Shown here piece after piece: positions 32,906-44,941 of a stretch of DNA of 64,000 bases. The notes beneath the pieces are model-generated. The model saw only the letters and a list, made by a program, of their open reading frames with translations, did not search any database and was not told where the DNA came from. Origin of the DNA: Aradus depressus (Eukaryota > Arthropoda > Insecta > Hemiptera > Aradidae); contig OY759227.1 in assembly GCA_963662175.1 (NCBI GenBank), positions 2,512,501 through 2,576,500 of the forward strand, given 5' to 3'. Numbering within the stretch: the stretch's first letter is position 1; each line of letters begins with the position of its first letter. A program made the translations under genes and the position numbers.

Positions 32906-34600
32906 TCTATTTAATAAAAATGAATGCTAAATTTTGCTAAGCGCAAAACTCGAGAACGGCTGGACCAATTCGGCTAATTTTTTTTTTCAAATATTCGTTG
33001 AAGTCCGAGGAAGGTTCTTATGAAGAGAGTTCCTAGCGGTCAACTGGAGGGGGGGGGGGGGGGGGGCTAAGCACAAAAATTGCTCTAGCGCATTAACGGA
33101 TGGAGGGATTATCATGAAATTTCACATGTAATATTCTTAAAATCCAAGTTAAAAAATAGGCTATGTGCCGTCCATAAATTTTGAACGGTAGGGGGGGTTG
33201 TAACGGGGGCTTAAATATAAAGATAGTGCTAAGTCATCAACGGATGATCGGATTGTCATGGAAGTTTATATGTAGTATTCCTAGAGGGCAAATTGAAAAA
33301 TGCGCTATGTGACATCTCAAAATTTTGAAAGGGAGGGAGGGTTGTGGGGGTAGGCCTAAATATAAAGATAGTGCTAAGTCTTTAACGAATGATCGGATTG
33401 TCATGGAATTTCATATGTAGTATTCCTAGAGGGCAAATTGAAAAATGCGCTATGTGACATCTCAAAATTTTGAAAGAGGGTTGTAGGAAAAGGTCTAAAT
33501 ATAAAGATGGTGCTGTCATTAACGGATGATCGGATTGTCATGGAATTTCATATGTAGTATTCTTAGAAAGCAAATTGAAAAATACGCTAGGTGACATCTT
33601 AAAATTTTGAAAGGCAGTGGGGGTTGTGGGGAAAGACCTAAATATAAAGATAGTGCTAAGTCATTAACGGATGATTGGATTGTCATGGAATTTCATATGT
33701 AGTATTCTTACAGGCCAAATAAAAAAATTGGGTGTGTGACGTCACAAAATCGTGAACGTGAGGGGAGTTGTGGGGGTAGGCCTAAATATAAAGATAGTGC
33801 TAAGTCTTTAACGAATGATCGGATTGTCATGGAATTTCATATGTTGTATTCCTAGAGGGCAAATTGAAAAATGCGCTATGTGACATCTCAAAATTTTGAA
33901 AGAGGGTTGTAGGAAAAGGTCTAAATATAAAGATAGTGCTGTCATTAACGGATGATCGGATTGTCATGGAATTTCATATGTAGTATTCTTAGAAAGCAAA
34001 TTGAAAAATACGCTAGGTGACATCTTAAAATTTTGAAAGGCAGTGGGGGTTGTGGGGAAAGACCTAAATATAAAGATAGTGCTAAGTCATTAACGGATGA
34101 TTGGATTGTCATGGAATTTCATATGTAGTATTCTTACAGGCCAAATAAAAAAATTGGGTGTGTGACGTCACAAAATCGTGAACGTGAGGGGAGTTGTGGG
34201 GGTAGGCCTAAATATAAAGATAGTGATCGGTCATTAACAGATGATCGAATTGTCATGGAATTTCACATGTAGTATTTTTAAAGGCGAAATAGAAAAATAC
34301 ACTATGTGACATCTCAAAAATTTGAAAGGGAGGTGGGGTGGCAATGGGGGCTAAGCATAAAAATTGTTTTAGCGCAAAATTGTGAACGGAAGGGGGGTTG
34401 TGGGAGTAGGCCTAAATACAAAGATAGTGATCGGTCATTAACTGATGGTCGGATTGTCATGGAATTTCACATGTAGTATTTTCAAAGGCGAAATAGAAAA
34501 ATACACTATGTGACATCTCAACAATTTGAACGGGAGGGGGGAGGGGCGCTAAGCATAAAAATAATACTGACATTAAAGGTAATCGAATTCTCATGAAATT
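32130..34600. repeat. About 141-bp satellite inside Helitron-like copies
   Basis: Units contain AATATAAAGATAGTGCTAAG, GGATGATCGGATTGTCATGG, ATTTCATATGTAGTATTC and a G-rich tract. A three-unit block of about 423 bp starting near 33355 is repeated nearly unchanged from about 33778. G runs near 32260 and 33050 are homopolymeric. Confidence 0.88.
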
Positions 34601-35107
34601 TCACAAGTAGTAGTAGTAGTAACTACGTACTAGCTGTGGTGCCCAGCGTTCCTAACTACGTTCTAGCTGTGGGGTCCTCCGTTGCAAGGTACATACTGGC
34701 TACGGTGTCCAGCGTTTCTAACTACATACTAGCTGCGGGGCCCGCCGTTGCAAGGTACATACTAGCTGTGATGCCCAGCGTTTCTAACTACGTACTAGAT
34801 GTGGGGTCCGCACATTTGTGGTCACAAGCGTTCTTAAGTACGCACTGGCTAGAACGGCCAGTGACTCTAAGTATTCACTAGCTGTGGTTTCCGCCGTTGA
34901 ATGGCGCGTACTAGCTGTGGTGCCCAGGGGTCCTAAAAAGTTACTAGCTGGGATGTCTGCGGTTGAAGGACTATAAGCCTTATTCTGTATGAATAATTGA
35001 AAATTATAACATAATGAATTTAGTGTTGAAAAATTGAATAGGATTCGAACGAGAGATATTAGGAGAAAAGTCAAAGTTCCCCGGGCAACGCCGGGTATTA
35101 CTGCTAG
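32906..35107 (+). mobile_element. Helitron-like non-autonomous element, copy B, head-to-tail with A
   Basis: Starts TCTATTTAATAAAAATGA immediately after copy A's CTAG, and ends with hairpin CCCGG/CCGGG, 8 bases, CTAG|T at 35104-35108. Filled with tandem satellite. No coding capacity. Confidence 0.55.
34615..34970. repeat. About 32-bp minisatellite at Helitron-like 3' end
   Basis: Alternating units such as TACTAGCTGTGGTGCCCAGC with GTTCCTAACTACG, and CTAGCTGTGGGGTCC with GTTGCAAGGTACA. A related array sits at the same place in copy A (about 32640-32830). Confidence 0.8.
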
Positions 35108-37104
35108 TAACGTATAAAAATATAAATAAAAGGCATATTTCTTTAAAGTATATATGATTGGAACATCGTACTTGACCACAATGTTTTTATATCACAACTT
35201 TTCAAGTCGAGTCACACCTATGTTTATTATTTACATAGGCAGACATTTTTTCGTACTTGGCCGTGCTTTTCAATTTTACTGAATTATATATATGTTAAGG
35301 CCGAAAGTGTATTAAACTGTATAAAGACAATGGGGTGTATGTGGAGGGGGTTGACGCCATTTTGTGAGTGGATATACTTTGTATAGTGGCCACTCGAGGT
35401 CACGGTGGCCATGGTAGTTGGGTTAACCTGACCGGTCAGTCGAGTCAAGTGCAGTTACTGTCTGAAGAGAAGTGCCCTCAGCCCTTTGCTGCACATTTCA
35501 CCACCACCTCGACCAGTACCTGCCCTCAGCCCTTTGCTGCAAGTATTGGTCGTAGAAGACCTAGAAGACGGACCCTCAGCCCAGCTGACGAGACATCACC
35601 TTGGCGTCTCCACATCACGACCGCCCACCTACCCCGGACCTTCATAGTATCATTTATTTTAGAATTTTTTATATTTAATTCGTTTTGTTTTGTTTCCATT
35701 AGTTTAGTAGAATAGAATAGAATGGTTTTTATTAAAAGAAGAAAAATAACATCATTCCAAGAAATATACAAAGAAAAAAAACACTTAGACTATAGCCATT
35801 TAGGCCGTCAGTCGGAGTTGGCTTTACAGATATTTGATAATGAATAACAAAAAATATTAACTTATATAAATAAATGAAGAGAATAAATAATCATCGTTAA
35901 ATTCATTTAAAAAAAAAAAAAATGCGAATAATAAGAAATTAAAATAAAGACAAGAAACCAAATAAAATTAACTAAACATGGGTAAATGGTAATAATCATA
36001 AATTACATGAAGGAAGGAGGTTTGATTGGGTCCTAGAAATTAAATTCCCGAATTAACATATTTCTATATTTAGATGCAGCCCTTGTGTAGTTATAGATCA
36101 GATTCCAGTTTTTCCCATTCAGAAAAGCGACGAGTTCCCCTCTCCCTAAGGTAGGTAATCTCAAAAAAAAAAATGTATATTCTACTTCAAATCATAAATA
36201 AAAAAATAATAATTGGGTTGCCTTTCGAAATTCAGTTCATCATCCCTCATCTTCATTTTCTAAATATTCTTCACATATCTTTGATTCAAATAAAATTCAA
36301 CTTCCTATGTCAACTTCTCAAGTTACAAAATTCCCCCTTACAAAGTATAAATATTCCTTATCCCATTATTTCGACGTTACCTAGGCCTTCGCCCATTCCC
36401 TAACTCCTCCTATAGCTCAAAAACAAAAACTTCAACTTCTTAATCTCAAAAAAAAAATCCCTAATAACTTCTTATATCATCGTAGATTATAATTCTCATA
36501 TATCGTCGCAGAAAATGTGGATCCTCCCTTCCTTGGGTAGGCTATCTCACAAAAAAATATAAATATTTAGCTATCTATTCTCTAATAGCTCTAACTACCA
36601 AATAACTTCCTCAATATCTAAGTTTTCAGTAACGTCTTGTAAGTCTCAAAGAAAAAATTATCCCCATGTATTCTTATTATTTTATTATTAATTATATTAC
36701 ATCCCCTTTTCTTAAACAAAACATATCTAGATGAAACTATTTATAAAATTCTTAATTCTTCTCGCGAATAATCCTATCCCTTCACTCTCTTTACCCAAAA
36801 AAAAAAAAACTAAAAAAAATACTTGCCAGCAAATCTACTAATCTTCCACTTCCTACGGTCTTACATATATGCATAATAAAAGATAAACGTACTCATATAC
36901 GAAAACCATATATAATGGCTATCTAGAGTGAAACCACTGCCACAGGGCACCGATTCTGAACTTTAAGCTTAATCAAAAGATTAGATGCCTACAATTTTAT
37001 TTGTTTTGTGATTTAGAATAGTGGCCATTTATTTCGGTCATGAATAGGCGGTTATATTGGAATTGTAAAAATAATAGATACATGCACCCTCTGAGGTTAA
37101 TTGC
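35108..37104. other. Unassigned, mainly AT-rich region
   Basis: No gene supported. A more GC-rich stretch (35290-35710) contains the direct repeat TGCCCTCAGCCCTTTGCTGC (about 35479 and 35522), the rest is AT-rich with A tracts. Could be a degraded LTR or untranslated part of an element; not decided. Confidence 0.35.
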
Positions 37105-37735
37105 AAACAATAGGTATATATGTAGGTTTGAAGGCTGCACGTCTCCACTTATGGGAAATGCTGAATAATATTGGTATGTATGTTAGAATGGTTGCATAAA
37201 TCCGCTTATGGGAAAATGCAAAATATATATAGTGGTATATATGTTAGAAAAGACTGCACAAATCCGCTTATGGGAAAATGCGAAATAATGGTGGTATATA
37301 TGTTAGAAAATACTGCACAAATCCGCTTATGGGAAAATGCAAAAAATAATAGTGGTATATATGTTAGAAAAGACTGCACAAATCCGCTTATGGGAAAATG
37401 CAAAAAATAATAGTGGTATGTGTGTTAGAAAAGACTGCACAAATCCATTTATGGGAAAATGCAAAAATAATAAAAGTATGTGTGTTAATAATGACTGCAC
37501 AAATCCACTTATGGGAAAATGCAAAAATAATAGTGGTTAGTATGTTAGAAAATACTGCACACATCCGCTTATGGGAAAATGCAAAATAATAGTTGTATAT
37601 ATGTTAGAAAAGACTGCACAAATCCGCTTATGGGAAAATGCAAAATAATAGTTGTATATATGTTAGAAAAGACTGCACAAATCCGCTTATGGGAAAATGC
37701 ATAAATAATAATGGTATGTGTGTTAATAGGCTGCA
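37105..37735. repeat. 60-61-bp tandem repeat, about 10 units
   Basis: Units carry TATATGTTAGAAAAGACTGC, ACAAATCCGCTTATGGGAAA and ATGCAAAATAATAGTGG. Frames are open in places only because the unit is close to 60 bases; no real gene is implied. Confidence 0.92.
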
Positions 37736-38879
37736 CAACATAAAAATATATATATATATTGTCTTCCCCCCTATTTCGCGATCATTCACTCTCAATTTCT
37801 TTCATACCAGCAAACATTCCTCTAATCCTAAATTAACATTTCTACACTATATACAAATAAAATCATAAAAAATGCAAAATAATACAAAATCCCCTCCTGT
37901 GTATTGTGTAAGTTGAGTAATGTAAAATGATTTCGTTTCTTAATGTTGTGTTGTCCGTACGGTGTAACATAAATGTATCAAATAAATCATAAATCCCCGT
38001 AATAATGTATGTTTTGTGTGTATTAGCTTTGTCTAAGTGTTCCTGAGATTGGCTGGGTGCAGCTCCCACAGGATCAGCTAAAATCCTTCTCTGGCCCCCA
38101 GTTGGACCGTTCCTTCCAGATACTGACCCCCAATGCCAAAAAGAGGAGGCAATCTGCACTCCCTCTCTCCGACACCAAGCGACAGCTCCGTCGGGAACCA
38201 GTCCTGTGACTCGACATACAGGAAGCGCGTCAAGCTTCGGAGAGACCGGGCTAGTTCCCTGTCTACTGTTTTTAGGCTGGGCAAGTGCAGACGCCAAATA
38301 CTGCAAGAGACCTAATTGTCTCCGCTTGCTTATTAGCAGGGGATCAATTAGTCTCCGCTTGCTTATTTACTACGAAAAAAAAAAAACGACTAATCTACTT
38401 CATTTATTCCTACTTCTTTCATTCTCGGTTACTAAATAAACTAAACTCACCAAAAAAAGTTTCTAATAAAAAAAATTATCTAAACTAACCATGAATCCTT
38501 TGGATGGATCCGGTTTAAATTCGTGATCTGAGTCATCTATTCCATACTTCAGTTCGATCTAACTATCGATCCTGCTTGATCGATTCAAACGAATGAACGA
38601 ACTAACGTTCATCACAACAATAGAATACACGTAAACATAACAATTAGGCAATTTACAAAGCAACAACACTTCCCAGATATCTCAACACCTTCAATATCAA
38701 CACAACCATTACAATAAACAACAAAAGTAATTATAACTAATAATAAATTTCATTCAACTCAATTTATATTTAAATTTACTCTTTTCATTTATCCTGTTTT
38801 GTCAGTGTTTTGCTCAGTTCGTCTGTCTGTCAGTCTATAACTCATTCGAGTTGCAAAAAAAAAATATGTTCACCATAAA
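37736..38879. other. Unassigned region with 31-bp direct repeat
   Basis: TCTCCGCTTGCTTATTAGCA-type sequence occurs at about 38320 and 38355. Moderately GC-rich 38040-38310 has no recognisable protein. From 38830 the sequence is homologous to 13060-13115, i.e. the gag-like element family. Confidence 0.4.
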
Positions 38880-39202
38880 AAGTGGCTAATGCAATAATAT
38901 TGCAAAGCCCAAATTTAATTCTTTCTTTTTCCGGATGCCCCGGCGAATGGTGTCTCTAAACATCCCATCCACCTTCTCTAAATATTCATTCAGTGTTAAT
39001 TTTCTCCTTAATACCTGTTTAAATTCTCTTACTCCTTTTTTAAAATTGTTCTTATGTCTTTTATTAGCCTCCTTTCTATTTCCAGTTTGTCTGTTTAGTA
39101 TAATTAAATAAAATATAAAGATAAATATAAATATAAAAATATAATTAAAACGTAATTAAATTAAGTTTTAACTATATTTTCTTTAAAATTAAAATTTGTC
39201 TT

Positions 39203-40516
39203 TTATTTGTTGTCCTCAGTCTGTTCGTTTGTTTTGTCTAATAACATCAAAAGGTTCCTTTCACTCTGTCCATCCACATTAATATTCATCCTATTTTCTT
39301 GAATTTCACTTAATACCAATTTTTCTACCTTTTGACTCTCTTCCTCCACCTCTTTCTCTAAAATTTGGGTCTGTTCCTCCCCACTGTTATTCTCAGTTCT
39401 TTCTACCTCATCAACTTGTGACTGACTGTCAATAATAAGAACCTCTTTTTCTACTTCAGAATTCCCTTCATCCAACTTGTCAATTTTTTGATTTAAGTGC
39501 TTTTCTAAGTTTTCTCCTGCTTTATCTATTTCTACAGTTTGAACCTTTCCCATTCTCTTACTGATTTCTTCCTTTAATTTTGACATGTCCCCTTCTATTT
39601 GACTAATTCTTTCTGAATTGGTTTCTATTTTGCTCCCTAATTCTACAACTCCCTTGAATCCTTCCTCCTGAATCCCTTCTACCCAGCTAATCCTTTCAGA
39701 AAGTTCAGCTGTTTGGACGCTGTTGTCCTCCCTATTTCCTGAAAACCTTAACTCGAAATTTTGACAGCGTTCCTCCCATTCCTCTTCCGCGGTATCTATA
39801 TTTCCGATAACCTTCTTCATCCGACCTGCTATTTCTTCTTTTAAATTGCTTATTTTTTGATTAAATTCCCCCTTTAAACTTTCTGCTACTTGATCAACTT
39901 TGTCTTTTAACTCTTTATTTTTTATTTCTAAACTCCCTATTTGATCCTTCAAGCTGTCCACCTGCTTATCTAATCTCACCTCTAAATCTTGAATGTCCCC
40001 TCTCAAATTAGTCATATCCCCTCGTAAATTTGTCTCTAAATTTGTCATGTTTGTTTTCTGTTCGTCAATCTTACTACTTAAATTTGTCTCTACCCCACTT
40101 AAGTTTGTCTCTATGTTTCCTAATTTGTCCCCCATTTCCCTTTTTAAATTTGTCTCTAAACCTTCCATTTTTTGATTAAGATTCCCCATATCCCCTCTCA
40201 ACTTTTCTATATTTTGAGACTGCTCTTTCCTTAAATTTGTCTCTAAATTTGTCAACTTCTGGGTTAAAAATTCCATAAATCTATCCATCTTGTCTGGTTT
40301 CTCTTCTACTTTCTCCTTCTTTTCTACCTCGGTTTCTTTACTAACAACATCAATCTCCTGTACCTCCTCACTAGTACCCTCTTTGGTCTCCATAGCAACG
40401 GGTATTTCCCTATCTGTTTCTTCCGAAATCTCTACTTCGGACCCTTCGTCAGAACTAAATTCCTCCCCCTTGTTCTCTTCCTCTAATCTTTTTGCCTCCC
40501 CTCTCGTCAATGGCAT
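39203..40516 (-). CDS. Coiled-coil gag-like protein (437 aa) of a non-autonomous LTR element
   Basis: Starts MPLTRGEAKRLEEE, like many LTR-element gag proteins, then an acidic segment and about 250 residues of heptad coiled coil with repeats of LETNLRGDM and NLSSKIDE type, then an acidic tail. No RNA-binding knuckle or enzyme. The related C-terminal motif IRRGIRKK lies beyond the stop, at about 38890-38960, in another frame. The likely promoter is the LTR-like repeat 398 bases upstream (40915-42404, read on the minus strand). Probably forms or mimics a capsid scaffold; inference only. Confidence 0.65.
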   Translation of the reverse strand: MPLTRGEAKRLEEENKGEEFSSDEGSEVEISEETDREIPVAMETKEGTSEEVQEIDVVSKETEVEKKEKVEEKPDKMDRFMEFLTQKLTNLETNLRKEQSQNIEKLRGDMGNLNQKMEGLETNLKREMGDKLGNIETNLSGVETNLSSKIDEQKTNMTNLETNLRGDMTNLRGDIQDLEVRLDKQVDSLKDQIGSLEIKNKELKDKVDQVAESLKGEFNQKISNLKEEIAGRMKKVIGNIDTAEEEWEERCQNFELRFSGNREDNSVQTAELSERISWVEGIQEEGFKGVVELGSKIETNSERISQIEGDMSKLKEEISKRMGKVQTVEIDKAGENLEKHLNQKIDKLDEGNSEVEKEVLIIDSQSQVDEVERTENNSGEEQTQILEKEVEEESQKVEKLVLSEIQENRMNINVDGQSERNLLMLLDKTNEQTEDNK

Positions 40517-40914
40517 GATTAAATATTAATACAAAAACAAAATTAAATTTATAGAGATATCGCAACAAACGCAATTGTGTTCAATATTATTATATATATA
40601 TTGAAAAATTTCATACAATATTCCCCACTCTCTCAACGAAACTCACATTTCCCCATGGCCTTATTCTTCCTGATTTTACTTATAATGCAACTTTAGGCTT
40701 ATTTAATCGTTATTAAAGAAAATGTTTCGGTGACTCTATGCGAGTTATTTATTGATCAAAGAATGCAAAATAAAAAAAAAAAACAAGAAATTATCCTCAC
40801 AAGGAGATGCCATAATGAAAGGTTTTATGTTTTTTAAATGAGGTTACTATAGTTATATTACTTTGAGGATATAAAAAAATTGAATTTAATTTCCACACAA
40901 GGGATATGCCATAA
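40517..40914 (-). other. Leader between putative LTR and gag-like ORF
   Basis: Non-coding. A block reading CCTTTCATTATGGCAT on the minus strand occurs twice, at the repeat border (about 40903-40920) and about 96 bases inward (about 40808-40825). TGGCATATCCCTTGTG at the border could be a primer site. Not proven. Confidence 0.4.
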
Positions 40915-42404
40915 TGAAAGGTTTTTATTGTCTTTTATTGACTTGATGGATTTCACAATAAATTAAAAAAATGAATAAAATTTTGAATAAAAAAAAAATT
41001 TAAGTTAATTAAATCTATAATTTCAAAAATAAAATAATCTACCATATGGTTGAGTGAAGCTCTTAAAAAAATGAAAAACATATGTTATAAATAACTCTGT
41101 AAAATTTTCAAACTACGTTACTCGCACCAATCCAAAAATCCAAAAGTCTCCCGGTGTGATTCTGAAAATTAAGATTATTAAATATTATGTCCCGATAACG
41201 ATTGGCGCTTATCTCAAAGGTGTTGATTCGCAAGGCCTATGAGTTTTGAGATTTGAATTTCATTGAGAGAGATATGGGGAAATTAAAAAGAAATTAAAAC
41301 ATGTTTATAAATAATCTGGCTTTACTAAAAAAAAATTTATAAATTTGAAAATTAAAGTGGCCATATTGAAAATTATATACAAAATGGATATTACCTGGTG
41401 ACGTCACCGTTGAACATATAAACAATTTACTTTACTTTTTTTTTAACACAAATTTTGGAGTCCACACTTTCTCCACATCCCTTCAACTCTTTACCGGTCA
41501 CTTTCACTCACTTTCAATTGTCACTCACAACTTTTTACACATTTTGTCTAAAAAAAATTAGAGACTAGTCTCTCACGGGTTCCACCTCTACCAGAACCCA
41601 GCGTAGACTGACTAAACTGCCTCCGCACGGAATTATGGGTAGCAAATTCGAGTTCCTTTTTCCTGTTGTCTCTTGTTTTACTTCTAAATATTAAAATTTT
41701 TTGGTGTTTTCTCTCCTTTCTTCCATTTCTTCATTCTTCTAAATTGTCATCTTAATTTTCTGTAACTTTTCTTTTTAATTTTGGCTTCTTCATTTCTCGA
41801 AAATAGCATGTAAATTTTGTGATATACACCTTCAGATCATTTATACTGCTTTGGATTGGATCCGTCCTCTATAATTGGATCATTTCTGGAACTTGCTTCC
41901 TTTTTGAAATTTCGAGCTGGCTTTTCCATCTGATGTGGGTAGTTTTTCTCTTCTTTTCCTTTTTCAAATTCTTCTTAATAATTAACTGTCTTTTCCTAAA
42001 AATTTTTACAACCTTCTACCGACTCGTTTTTTAATTATTGACCTTTTCTTAATTTTGCTTATAATTTCCTGAAATTTTCTTCATTCCTTCTTCTTTTAGC
42101 TGTTTCATTTTTGTTCCTGGGTGTTAAAATAGTCCCTTCTGAAAATTTGGTTTCATTTTAAAGTCGGTGGATCTGGTAATTGATGTAGAAAATGTTGGTT
42201 GATAACTGTAAGGTTAGGCCTACAGCCACCTTTTCTTCCTTTTAAAGTTATTCTTACTTTCTTCCTGTTGATTTTCTATTTTATTTTCTTCATCCTTAGG
42301 TTTCTTTCTTCTTTATTTTCTTTGTCCTTTTCTAAATTGGTTTAAAAAATATATATAGTGGCTTCTAAATCCGTTGCCTTGGCAACGGGCTTGTTTATAT
42401 TACA
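40915..42404 (-). repeat. LTR-like repeat, copy 2 (1490 bp)
   Basis: Same ends as copy 3 (TGAAAGG...ATTACA on the plus strand). The four bases on the two sides differ (ATAA and ATCC), so it is not a simple solo LTR; it fits the 5' LTR of the minus-strand gag-like element, with BEL/Pao sequence outside. CRE-like TGACGTCA at about 41399. Confidence 0.7.
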
Positions 42405-43887
42405 ATCCCAATGCTCTCAAAACGATCTTTGGTTGGGTTGTGTTAGGCCCCATCGATAACCCCTTCATTACTACCGGTAAGTCAGCTACGCTAATGATCG
42501 CTAACCAAACCCCCACTCTTGACACTATTATAGAAACATTTTGGGAAGTTGAGGATGTTTTCGGAGTTCAGGTACCAATCCGGACGAAGTTCAATGTGAG
42601 GAACATTTCGTCGTGATCAAACGGGTCGCTATGTCTTGCGTTTACCTTTTAAAAATTTAGATAACGTATCTTCGGGAAATTCTTATCATACCGCACTACA
42701 TCGATTTCAAAATTTAGAATACCGCCTAAACAAAAATCCTGCTCTTAAACTTAAGTACTCACAAGTATTCAAAAATTATCTTCAACTTAAGTACATGTCC
42801 CCTGCGACCAGCCCAGGTAAATATTTCCTACCTCACCATTGTGTTATAAAGGATAGCACATCAACTAGGCTACGTGTGGTATTTGATGCTTCCGCGCCTA
42901 CTTTATCTGGGTCTTTAAATGATAAACTTCATGTAGGGCCAAAATTACATTCAGACATTCGCGATGTCATTCTCCATTTTAGAAAGTATCCCATCGCTCT
43001 GAGTACCGATATTTATCAGATGTATTTGCAAATTGTGGTTCACCCAGAGGACAGGTCATATCAACATGCATTATACCGTTTTAAGTCTATTAAATCGGTG
43101 CAAGAGTTTGAACTCAGTCGAGTAATTTTATCCCCATTTATTGACTTAGTGGGTATTCTCAGGGTGGGCGGTCGCCATCCTATTTTGATGCCATCGAAGG
43201 CACATTTTGTAAATTTATTGATAGATCATTACCACCAATCTTCGTGTTATACGTTCCCGAATTCATATATGCATAAAGTGTTGGAAACTTCGTGCTACGA
43301 ACGCCACAGCGTTCATGGGAGATCTTTCGGCTTCCAGGTTTGAGCCGGTAAGAGTATTTATTAATGTGGGGGTAGATTTTGGAGGCCCTTTTTTAATAAA
43401 ATCATCCACATTTCGAAAGGCCAGCATAGTTAAGGCTTATCTTTCCTTGTTTGTGTGCATGAGCACCAAGGCGGTGCATCTTGAGCTTGTGTCCCAACTT
43501 TCCACCGAAGCGTTTTTGTCGTGTTTGAATAGATTTGTCGGCAGCCGAGGACTGCCATCCCGAATCTTTTCAGACAATGGTAGCAATTTTGTGGGCGCAG
43601 ATTGATACTTACGAGATGTGTATAAATGGTTAGATGAAAGTAGAACCCAAAACGCTATTAGCAGTCATTTGAACTCGAAAGGCGTTCAATGGGAATTTAT
43701 ACCTCCGGCAGCCCCACATTTCGGAGGAATATGGGAGGCCGGGGTAAAGGCGTGTAAAGGTCATCTTGTCAGAGTTTTAGAACAACGGGTACTGACATTT
43801 GAGGAGCTAATTACAGTCATCATTAGGATTGAAGCTGTACTTAATTCTAGACCGTTGCATCCATTATCATCCTCCAACAGAATATGG
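42405..43887 (+). pseudogene. pol: BEL/Pao pol relic with internal deletion
   Basis: Begins mid-protein at the LTR-like border with TIFGWVVLGPID, the segment after the BEL/Pao protease. TGA at 42614 and a shift lead to an RT N-terminal part (FLPHHCVIKDSTSTRLRVVF) that jumps at about 43115 straight to the integrase zinc region (LVGILRVGGRHPIL), so the RT catalytic YVDD and RNase H are deleted. Integrase core residues remain: Asp in GVDFGGPF, Asp in SDNGSNF, Glu in GIWEAG. TGA lies at 43603. The right end is cut by the Gypsy LTR at 43888. Confidence 0.9.
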
Positions 43888-44716
43888 TGTCTGGAGAGTA
43901 CTCTGCCTAGTGGAGGTTCCAAGAGGTTATCATTTCGATATTGTACAATGGTCGATACGGTGTAAAAAAGATATCATTCTTTAATTGAAAAAAAAGTAAA
44001 AAATTAAATAATAAGGTACTAATGTATTATAAATAAATTCAAACAACGGAAATAGTATGTGGAAATATTTAATTTAAATGAATATTAAAAAAACAGATGT
44101 TTTGTATTTTTAAAGGCAGTAAACGTTTGACCAATGAGAGAGCATAGCGCAAGAAAAATGGAGTTCTTTGGGTCCCACAGAGGGGAGCTGTCTGTCGTGT
44201 GTGAGTCTTGTAGATGCTAGTGCAGTGAAAAAAATAAAATATGTGAGTCAGTGTAAAAAAAAAAGAATCCGGTTGTGTGAAGGCAGAAGACACGGAGGGA
44301 GTGTCCCAGAACGTTGAACGTCGGAACCGATGAGATGTAAAAATCTACATGAAGAAAGAAAAAAAAAAAAAAGAAAAAATAGTCTAATATAAAGCCCAAA
44401 GCCCAGAAGTCAGAAGAAGCGATCCCTGCAACCCAGCGCACATCTTACTATCAATTTTGTCATCGCATTCATAAACAAAAGAAAATACAAGAGATCCAAG
44501 GTTTTTATATGTTGTAAAAAAAAATTCATGTGTGTAAAAAATTGTAACTAACCCTTTTAAAATTTTTTTATAAAAAACGAAAAGATTTATTTTTAATCTA
44601 ATAAAATAAATATAAATGTAACAAATTACTTTTAAAGGATTTTATTTATTGAATTTTAACCAGGTCATTTCATAGTATAATTAAATATAAATTAAAGTCA
44701 ATTTAGAGCCGTTACA
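43888..44716 (+). repeat. Gypsy family LTR A, 829 bp
   Basis: TGTCTGGAGAG at the start and GCCGTTACA at the end. Followed at about 44727 by TTTTCCCGAACAAGGAAA, a degraded tRNA-Lys-like primer site by comparison with the sister element. Inserted in BEL/Pao integrase sequence. Confidence 0.85.
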
Positions 44717-44941
44717 TAAATCGTTTTTCCCGAACAAGGAAAATTTAAATGTAAGCCAACGTGTGTTACATAATTGTCGCTGGGAACAGGGACTAAAAAT
44801 TAAAAAATTCAAATGGCGCCCAAAATAAATTAATTAAAAAATATATGACACTTGTAACCTTGTTTTAAAAATATATTATAGTCCTATATGTAAAAATTGT
44901 AATTTAAGTTTTAAATTTCGTTGTAAAGATAGCGTCCCAAA

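Noticed and set aside
37105..37735. Repeat protein gene in the 60-bp array
   Set aside because: Frames exist on both strands and in several registers, as expected of a near-60-bp repeat.
37863..38306. 147-codon minus-strand frame
   Set aside because: No family resemblance and overlapping open frames on both strands; left unassigned.
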